Shown: positions 53,771 through 62,806 of the stretch, piece after piece
Layout of the letters: every line of letters starts with the position of its first letter
Numbering within the stretch: position 1 is the first letter of the stretch
Assembly: GCF_000758325.1 (NCBI RefSeq)
Contig: NZ_CP009459.1
Span: 2,418,001-2,482,000, forward strand
Source: Cedecea neteri
Lineage (GTDB): Bacteria > Pseudomonadota > Gammaproteobacteria > Enterobacterales > Enterobacteriaceae
DNA: 64,000 nt
Direction: 5' to 3'
The notes under the pieces: model-generated
Database searches by the model: none
The model's input: the letters and a program-made list of their open reading frames with translations, nothing else
What the model was told of the DNA's origin: nothing
Made by a program: the position numbers and the translations under genes

Positions 53771-54280
53771 ATGAAAAAAATTGCATGTCTTTCAGCACTG
53801 GCCTGTGTTCTGGCCGTCTCCGTAGGTACCGCATCTGCAGCAACCAGCACCGTAACCGGTGGTTACGCTCAGAGCGATATGCAGGGCGTTGCTAACAAAG
53901 CTGGCGGTTTCAACCTGAAATACCGCTACGAAAATGATACCCCGCTGGGCTACATCGGCTCCTTCACCTACACCCAGAAAAGCGACACTTCTGACGGCGT
54001 GTACACCAAAGGCCAGTACTACGGTATCACCGCTGGTCCTGCTTACCGCATCAACGACTGGGCAAGCATCTACGGTGTAGTGGGTGTTGGCTACGGTAAA
54101 TTCCAGGCGACTGAATTCCCAGCTGCTCACGATTCCGTTAGCGACTACGGCTTCTCCTACGGTGCTGGCCTGCAGTTCAACCCAATCGAAAACGTTGCTC
54201 TGGACTTCTCCTACGAGCAGAGCCGTATTCGTAGCGTTGACGTTGGCACCTGGATCGCTGGCGTAGGCTACCGCTTCTAA
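53771..54280 (+). CDS. ompX: OmpX, small outer-membrane beta-barrel
   Basis: This 169-residue protein (E. coli 171) has a signal peptide (MKKIACLSALACVLAVSVGT, cleavage after ASA). Eight amphipathic strands follow, ending WIAGVGYRF with the terminal Phe required by the BAM complex. ATG 53771 follows GAGGTGG. It belongs to the OmpX/Ail/Lom family. Codon use is strongly biased, fitting high expression. Confidence 0.96.
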   Translation: MKKIACLSALACVLAVSVGTASAATSTVTGGYAQSDMQGVANKAGGFNLKYRYENDTPLGYIGSFTYTQKSDTSDGVYTKGQYYGITAGPAYRINDWASIYGVVGVGYGKFQATEFPAAHDSVSDYGFSYGAGLQFNPIENVALDFSYEQSRIRSVDVGTWIAGVGYRF

Positions 54281-54305
54281 TATCCCTTCCGGGATAGAAA
54301 TAAAA

Positions 54306-54332
54306 AATCCGCCCAAGTGGCGGATTTTTTTT
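54306..54332. terminator. Terminator between convergent ompX and opgE
   Basis: AATCCGCC-CAAGT-GGCGGATT stem followed by a T-run and preceded by an A-run, so it can work in both directions. A small hairpin TATCCC-TTCC-GGGATA lies just before it. Confidence 0.88.
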
Positions 54333-54351
54333 ATCGGTAAACCGACTGAAG

Positions 54352-55935
54352 TTAACGTGTCCTGGTCTCAAATATATCCGTCTGCAGATGAGTATAGTCC
54401 ACTTTCTTCAGGTTAAAGTTGGTTATCCAGACTGGCCCGGCCTTTTGCTCAGAAATAAACTTGTACTTCGGCGTAAGCTCTTTCGCCTTAATCCCCGTCC
54501 ACGCAGAGAAGAAGTTGAGGAAGTCATTGGCGCTGCGCCGTGCTTTGATCAGCCGGTGCGTGGTGTCATCGCTCGACAGCACCATAAATGGCACCTGGAA
54601 ATTCTGCTGGAACTTATCGTCGTGCGCCAGATATTGCACGTCGGTACCGCGCTCTTTGAAGGCCAGTCCGTGGTCGGAGAAATAGACCATTGAGAAGCTG
54701 TTCCCGGTGTTTTGTAACTGCAGATATAGCTGTTTCAGCAAGTCGTCGGTTTGCGTCATGCTGTAGAGATAGCAGGACGTCTCTTTAGACTGCACAAAAT
54801 CTTTGTATTTCCCCTGAGTGCGATCGCAGGCCTGTGGGTGCGACCCCATCAAATGCAGCACAATCAGCTGCGGCGTGTTGCGCTGAGTAGCAAAAACCTG
54901 GGCCGTCATTTTTAACAGGGCTTCATCGCGAGTATTTTTATCCGCCTCAAAATCCCCGTTTTTCAGGAACTGCACTTCGTCCGCGCGTTTGGCGATGCTG
55001 GCGATGGCGGTATCGTATTCGCCGATTTGCCCCTGGTTCGAGAACCACCAGGTCTGGAAGCCAGCGCGGTTTGCCAGGGTAACAAAGTTGTCCTGATACT
55101 GGGGTTTGCCGTCCACGACCCGGTTCAAGGTCAGCCCCAGCGATTTTTGCGTTGAGCCGCTGGCGGAGACGTAGTCCATAAACAGATTGCCTTTGACCTG
55201 GCTTGCAAAGGGCGTGTTGTCCCAGTGGCCGCCAAAGGCTCCCAGCGCATCGCGGCGGGCGCTTTCGCCAATGACCACGACGTAGGTGTGATATTTAGGC
55301 TGCACCGACACTACGTTCCAGGAATCTTTTTGCTGCGACAGTTCTTTCATGCGCGCCTGCTCTTCGATGACTTCGTGGTTATTGACCACGACGTCTTTCA
55401 CGAAGCGCACCACCGGGTAGCCGGTATCTTTAAATTTAAACACGCCGCCGTAGGCGAGGTTGGTGACCGGCGTGACAAAAAAACTGACCACGCTGACGGC
55501 GAGACATAAGCTATCGAAATGACCCCAGGCGCGTTTTTCTTCACGTTTGCGACGCAGCGCCATCACGCCAAGGGCGAGAATAAAGAGAGAAACCACGTAG
55601 CTGTACCATGGGAAGATGGTCATGATTTCCGTGGATTCTTCAAAGTTGGTTGAGTGCAGCGCCAGCAGGGTATTGAAGTTGGGCGAGCCGTAAGCCTGGC
55701 CGAACGGGAAATACATGGCTGCCACGAGGCTGCAAAGCCCAAGCAGGACTTTCTGGGCGCGTGGTGTGGTGCGCCACAGCAGCATCAGTACGCAGCTAAA
55801 GGCAACGGCGTAAAGCAGGCTGAAGGCATAGCCCAGCGCAAAGTTGATCAGCAGGGACTGCAAAAAATAGAAACCAGCCCACGGATTCAACACAATTCCG
55901 CGCGCAGTCAGGGTATCTTTAACCGTTACATTCAT
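54352..55935 (-). CDS. opgE: OpgE, phosphoethanolamine transferase for periplasmic glucans
   Basis: This 527-residue protein equals E. coli OpgE (YbiP) in length. Four or five N-terminal membrane helices precede a periplasmic sulfatase-like domain with TYVVVIGESARRDALGAFGG (catalytic Ser/Thr region) and the metal ligands in YFSDHGLAFKERG. It transfers phosphoethanolamine from phosphatidylethanolamine to osmoregulated periplasmic glucans. ATG 55935 gives this length; a longer ORF starts 9 codons earlier. Confidence 0.94.
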   Translation of the reverse strand: MNVTVKDTLTARGIVLNPWAGFYFLQSLLINFALGYAFSLLYAVAFSCVLMLLWRTTPRAQKVLLGLCSLVAAMYFPFGQAYGSPNFNTLLALHSTNFEESTEIMTIFPWYSYVVSLFILALGVMALRRKREEKRAWGHFDSLCLAVSVVSFFVTPVTNLAYGGVFKFKDTGYPVVRFVKDVVVNNHEVIEEQARMKELSQQKDSWNVVSVQPKYHTYVVVIGESARRDALGAFGGHWDNTPFASQVKGNLFMDYVSASGSTQKSLGLTLNRVVDGKPQYQDNFVTLANRAGFQTWWFSNQGQIGEYDTAIASIAKRADEVQFLKNGDFEADKNTRDEALLKMTAQVFATQRNTPQLIVLHLMGSHPQACDRTQGKYKDFVQSKETSCYLYSMTQTDDLLKQLYLQLQNTGNSFSMVYFSDHGLAFKERGTDVQYLAHDDKFQQNFQVPFMVLSSDDTTHRLIKARRSANDFLNFFSAWTGIKAKELTPKYKFISEQKAGPVWITNFNLKKVDYTHLQTDIFETRTR

Positions 55936-56255
55936 CTTTATTATGGTCTTGCAAAACGCCATGCGGTGACCCTGGCGATAAGGGTAGAGCCTGCCTGACA
56001 GACGGAAACGAAGGGGAATTGCACCGCATCTGCGAGCCGCTTCATGTGCAGGGCTGCAAGAAGATAGAGCTGTGAGATAAGAATATCAACTGATAACAGA
56101 GCGAGGTTTTGCGAGACTGATTGCAAATCCGACAAATGATGGGGTTAAAGCTCGGCCAGATTAGCCATTAACGGGGATTTTGCAGGGGGATTGTGACAAA
56201 AGAATGAAGGCTTGCGCGAAACGCTTAAAAAATCGCCAGGCGGCGGGGCCTGGCG
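55936..56255. other. opgE-mntS intergenic region
   Basis: 320 bases upstream of opgE and downstream of mntS. Apart from the mntS terminator near its right end, I see no gene, repeat or clear promoter. Confidence 0.5.
56230..56254 (-). terminator. Terminator of mntS
   Basis: On the minus strand CGCCAGGC-CCCGCC-GCCTGGCG followed by ATTTTTT lies immediately after the mntS stop codon. Confidence 0.88.
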
Positions 56256-56384
56256 TTATTGTTGTTTTTCTTCTTTCTGCTGGGGTTTACCGGCAACCCA
56301 ATCACAAATCATGTTCAGCAGCATTAAGCGTACCTGGAAGGGAGATTGTGTAAACACGTTGATGCACCTCTTAAATTCGTTCAT
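56256..56384 (-). CDS. mntS: MntS, small manganese-homeostasis protein, 42 aa
   Basis: This 42-residue protein (MNEFKRCINVFTQSPFQVRL...) matches E. coli MntS in length and in the N-terminal MNEFKRC and SPF-VRLMLL-M-CD motifs. MntS raises usable manganese, apparently by inhibiting the MntP exporter. AGGAGGA precedes the ATG. It is divergent from mntR with two MntR boxes between. It would be missed by most ORF callers. Confidence 0.92.
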   Translation of the reverse strand: MNEFKRCINVFTQSPFQVRLMLLNMICDWVAGKPQQKEEKQQ

Positions 56385-56446
56385 AGCGTCCTCCTGTTAG
56401 CCATGCGACCGTTTTTCCGTAAACAAGCCTGACTGGATTACATACA

Positions 56447-56485
56447 GGTATAGCACAGGCTATATTTTATAGCCACGGCTATTTC
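56447..56485. promoter_or_regulatory. Two adjacent MntR boxes in the mntS-mntR region
   Basis: GGTATAGCACAGGCTATATT (56447-56466) and TTTATAGCCACGGCTATTTC (56466-56485) each match the MntR dyad AA-ATAGC-A-GGCTAT-TT. They predict Mn(II)-dependent repression of mntS. Confidence 0.8.
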
Positions 56486-56574
56486 GTTAATTTTTTGTGG
56501 ATGAGCAATGCTGGTTTACAATAAAGCCTTCCGTCGTCAGAAGACGACGCCGCGCCACTGGAAGAGGAAGCACT

Positions 56575-57042
56575 ATGAGCCGTCGGGCAGGGCAAAAGAA
56601 CAGCGAAAAAGTGACGCCATTACCGAATATTGAAGAGCATGTTGAGGGCTTCAGGCAGGTACGCGAAGCGCACCGTCGTGAGTTAATTGATGATTATGTT
56701 GAGCTGATTTCGGATTTGATTCATGAGGTCGGCGAAGTTCGCCAGGTGGATATGGCGGCGCGTCTCGGGGTTTCGCAGCCGACGGTCGCCAAGATGCTAA
56801 AGCGTCTGGCATCCGTTGGGCTGATTGAGCAAATTCCATGGCGCGGCGTCTTTTTAACGCCGGAAGGTGAGAAGCTGGCGCAGCAAAGCCGCGAGCGCCA
56901 CCAAATTGTTGAAAACTTCTTCCTCGCACTGGGCATCAGCCCGGAGACCGCGCGTATTGACGCTGAGGGTGTGGAACATCACGTCAGCGAAGAGACGCTG
57001 GAGGCTTTCCGCAAATTCAGCGCAGAGCGGGGTATCGGCTAA
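56575..57042 (+). CDS. mntR: MntR, manganese-responsive DtxR-family repressor
   Basis: This 155-residue protein equals E. coli MntR in length. It has the winged HTH ([20 protein letters not shown]) and the metal-binding residues in EEHVEGF, HHVSEE and similar positions. GAAGAGGAAG precedes ATG 56575. The stop is 2 nt from the ybiR start, so the two form an operon. Confidence 0.96.
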   Translation: MSRRAGQKNSEKVTPLPNIEEHVEGFRQVREAHRRELIDDYVELISDLIHEVGEVRQVDMAARLGVSQPTVAKMLKRLASVGLIEQIPWRGVFLTPEGEKLAQQSRERHQIVENFFLALGISPETARIDAEGVEHHVSEETLEAFRKFSAERGIG

Positions 57043-57044
57043 GC

Positions 57045-58157
57045 ATGCTGCTGCGTCTTGCGCAGCCTTTTCTGCGCGATCGATTCCTGCATTTATTGTT
57101 GTTAATCGGCGTCGCCCTGAGCCTGGCGGTGCCGTTCCGCCCGGCTTTGTGGCCTGAAGCTATCGACTGGCACACCATTATTACGCTGACCGGGCTGATG
57201 ATGTTGACCAAAGGCGTCGAGCTGAGCGGTTATTTCGACGTGCTGGGCCGCAAGATGGTGGCGCGTTTCGCCAACGAGCGGCAGCTGGCGCTGTTTATGG
57301 TTGCGGCGGCGGCGGCCCTGTCGACCTTTCTGACTAACGATGTCGCGTTGTTCATCATCGTGCCTCTCACCATCACGCTGAAAAAACTCTGCTCGATACC
57401 GGCCAGTAAGCTGATTATTTTTGAGGCGCTGGCGGTCAATGCCGGCTCTTTGCTGACGCCCATCGGTAACCCACAGAACATCTTGCTGTGGGGGCATTCC
57501 GGGCTCTCTTTCGGCGCTTTTACCTGGCAGTTGATGCCGCTGGCGCTGGCCATGACCGCCAGCCTGCTGGTGTTAGCGTGGATCTGCTTCAAACCAAAAC
57601 CGCTGCATTACCACGGCGAAGTGAATGACAGCCGCTGGCAGCCTAAGCTGGTCTGGTGCTGCCTGGCGTTTTACATTGTCTTTATTCTGGCGCTGGAGCT
57701 AAAGCTTGAGCTTTGGGGGCTGGGGCTGATTGCGCTTGGGTTCCTGGGGCTGGCGCGCAAAGTGCTGCTCAGTATCGACTGGAGCCTGCTGGTGGTGTTC
57801 GTGGTGATGTTTATTGATGTGCACCTCATCACCCAGCTGCCGGTACTGCAGCATTCGCTTCAGGGCGTGGCACAGCTGTCTTCTGGCGGGTTATTTAGCC
57901 TCGGTATTTTGCTTTCGCAGTTTATCAGCAATGTGCCCGCCACCATTTTGTTGCTGAACTATGTGCCTGCTTCGCTGCTGCTGGCCTTCGCGGTCAATAT
58001 CGGTGGCTTTGGTCTGTTGCCGGGGTCGCTGGCGAACCTGATTGCCCTTCGTATGGCCAACGACCGTCGGATCTGGTGGCGGTTCCATCTCTATTCTCTC
58101 CCTATGTTGCTTTGGGCCGCGCTGGTCGGCTACGGCTTATTACTGCTTTTACGCTAG
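57045..58157 (+). CDS. ybiR: YbiR, putative SLC13/ArsB-type anion transporter
   Basis: This 370-residue membrane protein (E. coli 372) has about ten helices and the repeated ion-transporter motifs STFLTNDVALFIIVPLTI and FISNVPATILLLNY. It belongs to the citrate/sodium-anion (CitMHS/NhaD/ArsB) superfamily; its substrate is unknown. It is coupled to mntR as in E. coli. Confidence 0.92.
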   Translation: MLLRLAQPFLRDRFLHLLLLIGVALSLAVPFRPALWPEAIDWHTIITLTGLMMLTKGVELSGYFDVLGRKMVARFANERQLALFMVAAAAALSTFLTNDVALFIIVPLTITLKKLCSIPASKLIIFEALAVNAGSLLTPIGNPQNILLWGHSGLSFGAFTWQLMPLALAMTASLLVLAWICFKPKPLHYHGEVNDSRWQPKLVWCCLAFYIVFILALELKLELWGLGLIALGFLGLARKVLLSIDWSLLVVFVVMFIDVHLITQLPVLQHSLQGVAQLSSGGLFSLGILLSQFISNVPATILLLNYVPASLLLAFAVNIGGFGLLPGSLANLIALRMANDRRIWWRFHLYSLPMLLWAALVGYGLLLLLR

Positions 58158-58280
58158 CGCCCACTCAGGCAGAAACAGGCAAGGAATGAGCAGAAATCCC
58201 CCATTCCAGAACCTCGCGCGACGCGTATAACTGGCAGTCCGCACTCTTCCTTCCTGAAATCCTGAACATGGGGTACCGCT

Positions 58281-59324
58281 ATGCGTTATAAAAAATTAGG
58301 AAATACCGGCCTGTTTGTTTCAGAGCTTTGCCTGGGGACGATGACCTTTGGTGGTGGCGACGGCATATGGGGAAAAATAGGCCAGCTCGCGCAAAATGAT
58401 GCCGACAAGCTGGTTGGGCGCGCTCTGGAAGCAGGGATTAACTTTATTGATACGGCTGATGTTTATTCCGGCGGGCGCTCGGAAATTATCACCGGCCAGG
58501 CGCTGAAAAACCTTAACGTGCCGCGTGAGAATGTGGTGGTGGCCACCAAAGCGTTCGGCGAAACCGGCACCGCCGGGCCGAACTCCCGGGGTTCATCGCG
58601 TTTTCATCTGTTGAACAGCGTCAAAGAGAGCCTGCAGCGGCTGCAGCTCGATTATATCGACCTGTATCAGCTGCACGGTTTTGACCCCGCCACGCCGATA
58701 GAAGAAACGCTGCGGGCGCTGGATTCGCTGGTGCAAGAGGGGCTGGTTCGCTACATCGGTGTTTCCAACTGGGCGGCCTGGCAAATCATGAAGGCGCTCG
58801 GAATCTCCGAACGTCTGGGGCTGGCACGCTTTGCCTCTTTGCAGGCTTATTACACCCTTGCTGGCCGCGATCTGGAGCGAGAGCTGGTGCCAATGATGCA
58901 AAGTGAAGGCGTCGGCCTGATGGTCTGGAGCCCGCTTGCGGGCGGGCTGCTTAGCGGCAAGTATAACCGCGACGGTAAAGCCGAAACCGGGAGTCGCCGC
59001 CTCGAGTTTGATTTCCCACCGGTCAACAGGGATCGCGCTTTTGATTGCGTGGATGTGATGCGTGAAATCGCCGAGGCTAAAGGTGTTTCCGTGGCGCAGA
59101 TTGCGCTGGCCTGGCTGCTGCACCAGCAGGCGGTGACGACGGTCATCATTGGCGCGAAACGCACTGAGCAGCTTGAAGACAATATCGCTGCGACGAGCGT
59201 TCTGCTTAGCGCGGATGAGCTTGAAAGGCTGAATGCGGTGAGTGAACTGCCGCGCGAATATCCGGGCTGGATGCTCGAGCGGCAGGGGGAGTATCGCCGG
59301 GAACAGCTGAAGAATCAGTTTTAG
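58281..59324 (+). CDS. Aldo-keto reductase
   Basis: This 347-residue TIM-barrel NADPH oxidoreductase has the AKR signature residues Asp in FIDTADVYSGGRSE (Asp and Tyr of the tetrad), Lys in VVVATKAFGE and His in DLYQLHGFDP. The cofactor region is VIIGAKRTEQLEDN. The substrate cannot be inferred. The 123-nt gap before it has no clear features beyond a GGGTACC leader. Confidence 0.9.
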   Translation: MRYKKLGNTGLFVSELCLGTMTFGGGDGIWGKIGQLAQNDADKLVGRALEAGINFIDTADVYSGGRSEIITGQALKNLNVPRENVVVATKAFGETGTAGPNSRGSSRFHLLNSVKESLQRLQLDYIDLYQLHGFDPATPIEETLRALDSLVQEGLVRYIGVSNWAAWQIMKALGISERLGLARFASLQAYYTLAGRDLERELVPMMQSEGVGLMVWSPLAGGLLSGKYNRDGKAETGSRRLEFDFPPVNRDRAFDCVDVMREIAEAKGVSVAQIALAWLLHQQAVTTVIIGAKRTEQLEDNIAATSVLLSADELERLNAVSELPREYPGWMLERQGEYRREQLKNQF

Positions 59325-59342
59325 GTAGAGAGCTTGCTTTGC

Positions 59343-59435
59343 CCCTCACCCTAACCCTCTCCCCAGTGGAGAGAGGGGACCGATCGGTGTTTATGTTTCC
59401 CCCTCTCCTTTTTAAGGAGAGGGCCGGGGTGAGGA
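59343..59435. repeat. Bipartite palindromic repeat, copy C
   Basis: CCCTCACCCTAACCCTCTCC at the left and the inverse end (AAGGAGAGGGCCGGGGTGAG) at the right frame a short variable core. Each end forms a hairpin. It is the third copy of the element at 2414 and 20786 and lies between convergent genes. Confidence 0.8.
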
Positions 59436-59440
59436 TAAAA

Positions 59441-59881
59441 CTACCGGCTCAGCTTCAAATGCAGCAAAGGGAAAGGATTCCCTTCGCCGTCGAGTTCAGA
59501 CCGCCCGGTCTGTGCAAACCCCATATGCAGATAGAAACCTACGCCCTGAGGATTCTGCTCATTCACATCCACTTCATCGACCTGCAAATGTTCAATGGCG
59601 TGCTGCAGAAGCTGCTTGCCCACGCCCATACCACGGCTTTCCGGCGAAACAAACAGCATTTCAATCCGGTTTTCGTGGCAGCCGATAAAGCCCATAGGCT
59701 CACCGGTTTTGCCGGATGCCAGCAGCATCGGGATCTGCGGCATATAAAGTTCGCGAACCTGAGGTCTTAACGCCCTGATATTTTCCTCAGGTAAAAAATC
59801 ATGCGTGGCGCGAACGGATGCTTCCCAGATTTCCGCCAGCGCATCGAAATCCGCCGGGGTGGCTTGTCTTATCGTTAACAT
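59441..59881 (-). CDS. GNAT-family N-acetyltransferase (YjaB-like)
   Basis: This 146-residue GNAT protein has the acetyl-CoA loop SPESRGMGVGKQLLQHAIEH and the C-terminal block NEQNPQGVGFYLHMGFAQTG that also marks E. coli YjaB. The acceptor is unknown. It begins MLTIRQATPADFDALAEIWE. It lies 18 nt after the ybjI stop on the same strand. Confidence 0.88.
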   Translation of the reverse strand: MLTIRQATPADFDALAEIWEASVRATHDFLPEENIRALRPQVRELYMPQIPMLLASGKTGEPMGFIGCHENRIEMLFVSPESRGMGVGKQLLQHAIEHLQVDEVDVNEQNPQGVGFYLHMGFAQTGRSELDGEGNPFPLLHLKLSR

Positions 59882-59899
59882 TCTTGCTCTCAGAGGTCG

Positions 59900-60712
59900 T
59901 TAGTTAAACGGCGCTTCTTTCTTCAGGATCTTGTCGATCACATCCAGCACGCCTTGTTGATTGCAGTGCCCGGCCTGATAGCTGGCAATGCGTTTGATTT
60001 TGTCCGGGGCGTTGGCCATCGCAAACCCGTATTGCGCCTGGGTCAGCATCTCGATGTCGTTGCCGCCGTCGCCAAAGGTCACCACTTCGCTGTCCTGGAT
60101 GCCCCATTTTTCCTGTAGGATCCGCAGTCCGTTAGCCTTATGAATACCCGGAATAATCAGGTCGATAGAGCCGTGCCCGCTGGTGACCGGCACCATAATG
60201 CCTTCCAGCTCTGCGCCCAGGGCATCCATGGTTTCATCTAGCTGGCTGTCCGGCAGGTTCAGGGCAAATTTGAAGAACACGTCGTCGAGGCCGGAGAAGC
60301 TTTCGACGTGTTCAAGGCGATGGTAGAACTTCGCCGCCAGCGCTTTGAAATCGTCGCTATAGCCGTTGAGCGTATAGCCGTTACGCTTGCCGCAGGCGAT
60401 GATCTCCACGTGCGGCAGGGTCAGCAGGTGATCGACCACCGTGTTGAACTCCTGGCGGGTCAGCTCGCCGTTGAACAGGTCTTCGCCTTCGCTGACTACC
60501 CAGCCGCCGTTATCGGCCACAAAAGAGATCTCGTGGGCAATCTCCGGGAAGAAGGAGATCAGCTGGAAATACTGGTTCCCGCTAGCCACTACAAAGCGGA
60601 TGCCTTGCGCTTTCATCTGCTGATATTGCGCGGCAAAGCGTTCGCGGTTGTAGGTTTTTTCGTCATTAAGAAAAGTGCCGTCCATGTCTACTGCAATCAG
60701 TTTGATGCCCAT
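59900..60712 (-). CDS. ybjI: YbjI, HAD-family phosphatase
   Basis: This 270-residue Cof-type HAD hydrolase (E. coli YbjI 271 aa) has the nucleophile motif VDMDGTFLND and motif IV GDGGNDIEML. E. coli YbjI acts on FMN and sugar phosphates. GGAGAG precedes ATG 60712; the frame opens 4 codons earlier, overlapping the ybjJ stop. The order ybjI-ybjJ-rcdA-rybB-ybjL equals E. coli. Confidence 0.93.
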   Translation of the reverse strand: MGIKLIAVDMDGTFLNDEKTYNRERFAAQYQQMKAQGIRFVVASGNQYFQLISFFPEIAHEISFVADNGGWVVSEGEDLFNGELTRQEFNTVVDHLLTLPHVEIIACGKRNGYTLNGYSDDFKALAAKFYHRLEHVESFSGLDDVFFKFALNLPDSQLDETMDALGAELEGIMVPVTSGHGSIDLIIPGIHKANGLRILQEKWGIQDSEVVTFGDGGNDIEMLTQAQYGFAMANAPDKIKRIASYQAGHCNQQGVLDVIDKILKKEAPFN

Positions 60713-60723
60713 TGAACTCTCCA

Positions 60724-61929
60724 TTATTCAGTTTCTAAAGTCTGCCCGGAAGATTGTCCCGGTTTAGCCACGGCGCGGGCGACCAGCGCCGCAATCACCA
60801 TTAACGTCAGCACAACTAACATGGCCTGGCGGAGCCCGTAATGCTCGCCGAGGAAGCCCAGCAGCGGCGGCCCGACTAAAAAGGCCACGTAGCCCGAAGC
60901 GGCAACAACGCTGACGCGGCTTGCCGGATCGGGGCCGGTATCGCCCGCGGCAGAAATAGTCAGCGGGAAGCCTAAAGAGGTGCCCAACCCCCACAGAATC
61001 ACCGACACGCCGGCAAGGAAGGCGTTGTCGACAAACACAATGGTGCCGATGCCGATAATGCCCATGATCGCACAGGCGCGGACCACAATAACGCGGCTGT
61101 AGCGGTCGATAAACCAGCCGCCGGTGAAGCGCCCAACCGTCATACCGAGGGTAAAGCCCACGTAGATAAGCGACCCGGAGGTCGGGCTAAAGCCGTGCCC
61201 GTCCACCATCAACAGCGGCAGCCAGTCGTTGGCCGAGCCTTCGGCAAAGGCCATCGCCAGCACGACAAAACCAATCAGCAATAGCTGAATATCCTTGTAA
61301 AACGGGCGGTGCGGCTCGTGGGCTTCGGTTTTCTCCGGATTGTCTTTGCCCACGCCGTGCGGCACGGCGATAAGCGCGATGGCAATCGGCGCGATGGTCA
61401 ACAGACCAATCAGCAGCAGGTGCCCCCAGGACACGACGTTCCACGCGGTTAAAGTCAGGCCGATCCCGGCGCCCACGAGCGTGCCCAGGCTAAAGAAGCC
61501 GTGCATCATCGGCAGCACCGTTTTCTTCATCAGGCTCTCGATAATGGCTCCTTCAACGTTCATCGCCACTTCTGATGAGCCCATACCGCTGCCGAGCAGC
61601 GCCAGGCCGAAGGCAAATAGCACCGGGGAAGCAAGGTACAGCGCGAAGCTCATCATTAACATTCCGGCCACCATCAGCGTCATGCCGCTGCGAATAATGG
61701 TGCGGGTGCCAAAGCGTTTCACCAGCCAGCCGGAACAGAGAATACCGCCCATCGAGCCAATCGACAGACCAAATAATACGATGCCCATTCCGGCCGTCGA
61801 GACGCTGAGCGTATCGCGAATAGCGGGCGTGCGTGTGGCCCAGGATGCCATCACCAGGCCCGGAAGGAAGAAGAAGGTGAATAACGCCCAGGTACGGAGC
61901 TGTAAGGCTTTTCTCTGCGAAACAGACAT
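60724..61929 (-). CDS. ybjJ: YbjJ, MFS transporter
   Basis: This 401-residue twelve-helix major-facilitator protein (E. coli YbjJ 402 aa) has a motif A-like loop ([16 protein letters not shown]). The substrate is unknown. It is divergent from rcdA, which may regulate it. Confidence 0.9.
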   Translation of the reverse strand: MSVSQRKALQLRTWALFTFFFLPGLVMASWATRTPAIRDTLSVSTAGMGIVLFGLSIGSMGGILCSGWLVKRFGTRTIIRSGMTLMVAGMLMMSFALYLASPVLFAFGLALLGSGMGSSEVAMNVEGAIIESLMKKTVLPMMHGFFSLGTLVGAGIGLTLTAWNVVSWGHLLLIGLLTIAPIAIALIAVPHGVGKDNPEKTEAHEPHRPFYKDIQLLLIGFVVLAMAFAEGSANDWLPLLMVDGHGFSPTSGSLIYVGFTLGMTVGRFTGGWFIDRYSRVIVVRACAIMGIIGIGTIVFVDNAFLAGVSVILWGLGTSLGFPLTISAAGDTGPDPASRVSVVAASGYVAFLVGPPLLGFLGEHYGLRQAMLVVLTLMVIAALVARAVAKPGQSSGQTLETE

Positions 61930-62036
61930 GAACAACAACCAGTGAAAGAGAAACAGGGGAGCAGACTAGCAAGCTTGTGTACATTTGTACACATCCCGGT
62001 ATAGACTCTTTGTCATACTCTAAATTCAGGTAGGTA

Positions 62037-62600
62037 ATGATGAGCAAAGCCCCGCGCCGGAATGACCCAGAACGCCGCTCGCGTATTTTGCAGGCGACGC
62101 TGGATATGGTGGTAAAGCACGGCATCAGCGATATCACGCACCGCAAAATTGCCGCTGAGGCTGGCGTTTCGCTGGGATCGATGACCTATTACTTTGCCGG
62201 GATTGAATCGCTGCTTTGCGAAGCATTTACTCTGTTTGCCCACCAAATGTCGGACAGCTACCGCGAGCGTATGCAGCAGGCCACCAATCGCGATGAGGCC
62301 TGCGAAGCGATTGTCGATATGATTTGCGGCGGCTGCGTGGCCACGCCGTACAACATGCAGGTGATGTACCAGCTTTATGCTTATGCCAGTTGTAATCCGC
62401 AGCTAAAAGACATCATGCAGGAGTGGATGATCCGCAGCCAGCAGGCGCTGGAGCCGTTTTTCGATCCACTAACCGCCCGGGCGCTGGATGCTTTCCTGGA
62501 AGGTATGACGCTGCACTACGTCACCGATCGCGAGCCAATGAGCCGGGATGATATGCGGGTGATGGTGCGCAGAATTGTGGGGGCAGGGGATGCGAAATAA
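62037..62600 (+). CDS. rcdA: RcdA (YbjK), TetR-family regulator
   Basis: This 187-residue protein has a TetR HTH (ISDITHRKIAAEAGVSLGSM, then TYYFAGIESLL). In E. coli RcdA regulates csgD and stress genes, which links it functionally to mlrA at the other end of the window. AGGTAGGT precedes the two adjacent ATGs at 62037 and 62040. Confidence 0.9.
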   Translation: MMSKAPRRNDPERRSRILQATLDMVVKHGISDITHRKIAAEAGVSLGSMTYYFAGIESLLCEAFTLFAHQMSDSYRERMQQATNRDEACEAIVDMICGGCVATPYNMQVMYQLYAYASCNPQLKDIMQEWMIRSQQALEPFFDPLTARALDAFLEGMTLHYVTDREPMSRDDMRVMVRRIVGAGDAK

Positions 62601-62649
62601 AGCGAGCGGAAGGGTTAGTAAGCGTTTGTTATTAAAGCCCTGAAAAAAT

Positions 62650-62728
62650 AAAAACCCATCAACCTTGAACCGAAAGCGGCGGGGTTGATGGGCTCCACAA
62701 ATTGGGGACATCAAAGAAAAGCAGTGGC
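62650..62728 (-). ncRNA. rybB: RybB small RNA
   Basis: The minus strand reads GCCACTGCTTTTCTTTGATG at the 5' end, the conserved seed region of RybB. The terminator hairpin CCCATCAACC / GGTTGATGGG followed by TTTTT ends it. Length (79 nt) and location between rcdA and ybjL match E. coli. RybB is made under sigma-E and, with Hfq, lowers translation of outer-membrane protein mRNAs. Confidence 0.95.
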
Positions 62729-62734
62729 ACTAAT

Positions 62735-62761
62735 TCAGACTGACGCCCCGAAAGAAAGTTC
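62735..62761 (-). promoter_or_regulatory. Sigma-E promoter of rybB
   Basis: On the minus strand GAACTT-N16-TCTGA fits the sigma-E consensus. The -10 element ends 6 nt before the RybB 5' end. Confidence 0.9.
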
Positions 62762-62806
62762 GCTCAGGCATAAAAAAAAAGTATTTTTCTTTGTCTGTGG
62801 TTGCGA

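Noticed and set aside
59900..60712. YbiV (SupH) as identity of the HAD phosphatase
   Set aside because: The gene order with ybjJ, rcdA, rybB and ybjL, and the match at TYNRERF-AQYQQMKAQGIRF, identify YbjI.
62645..62693. A stand-alone ybjL terminator
   Set aside because: The hairpin is the 3' end of RybB, which has its own sigma-E promoter; it may also stop ybjL transcripts but is not a separate element.
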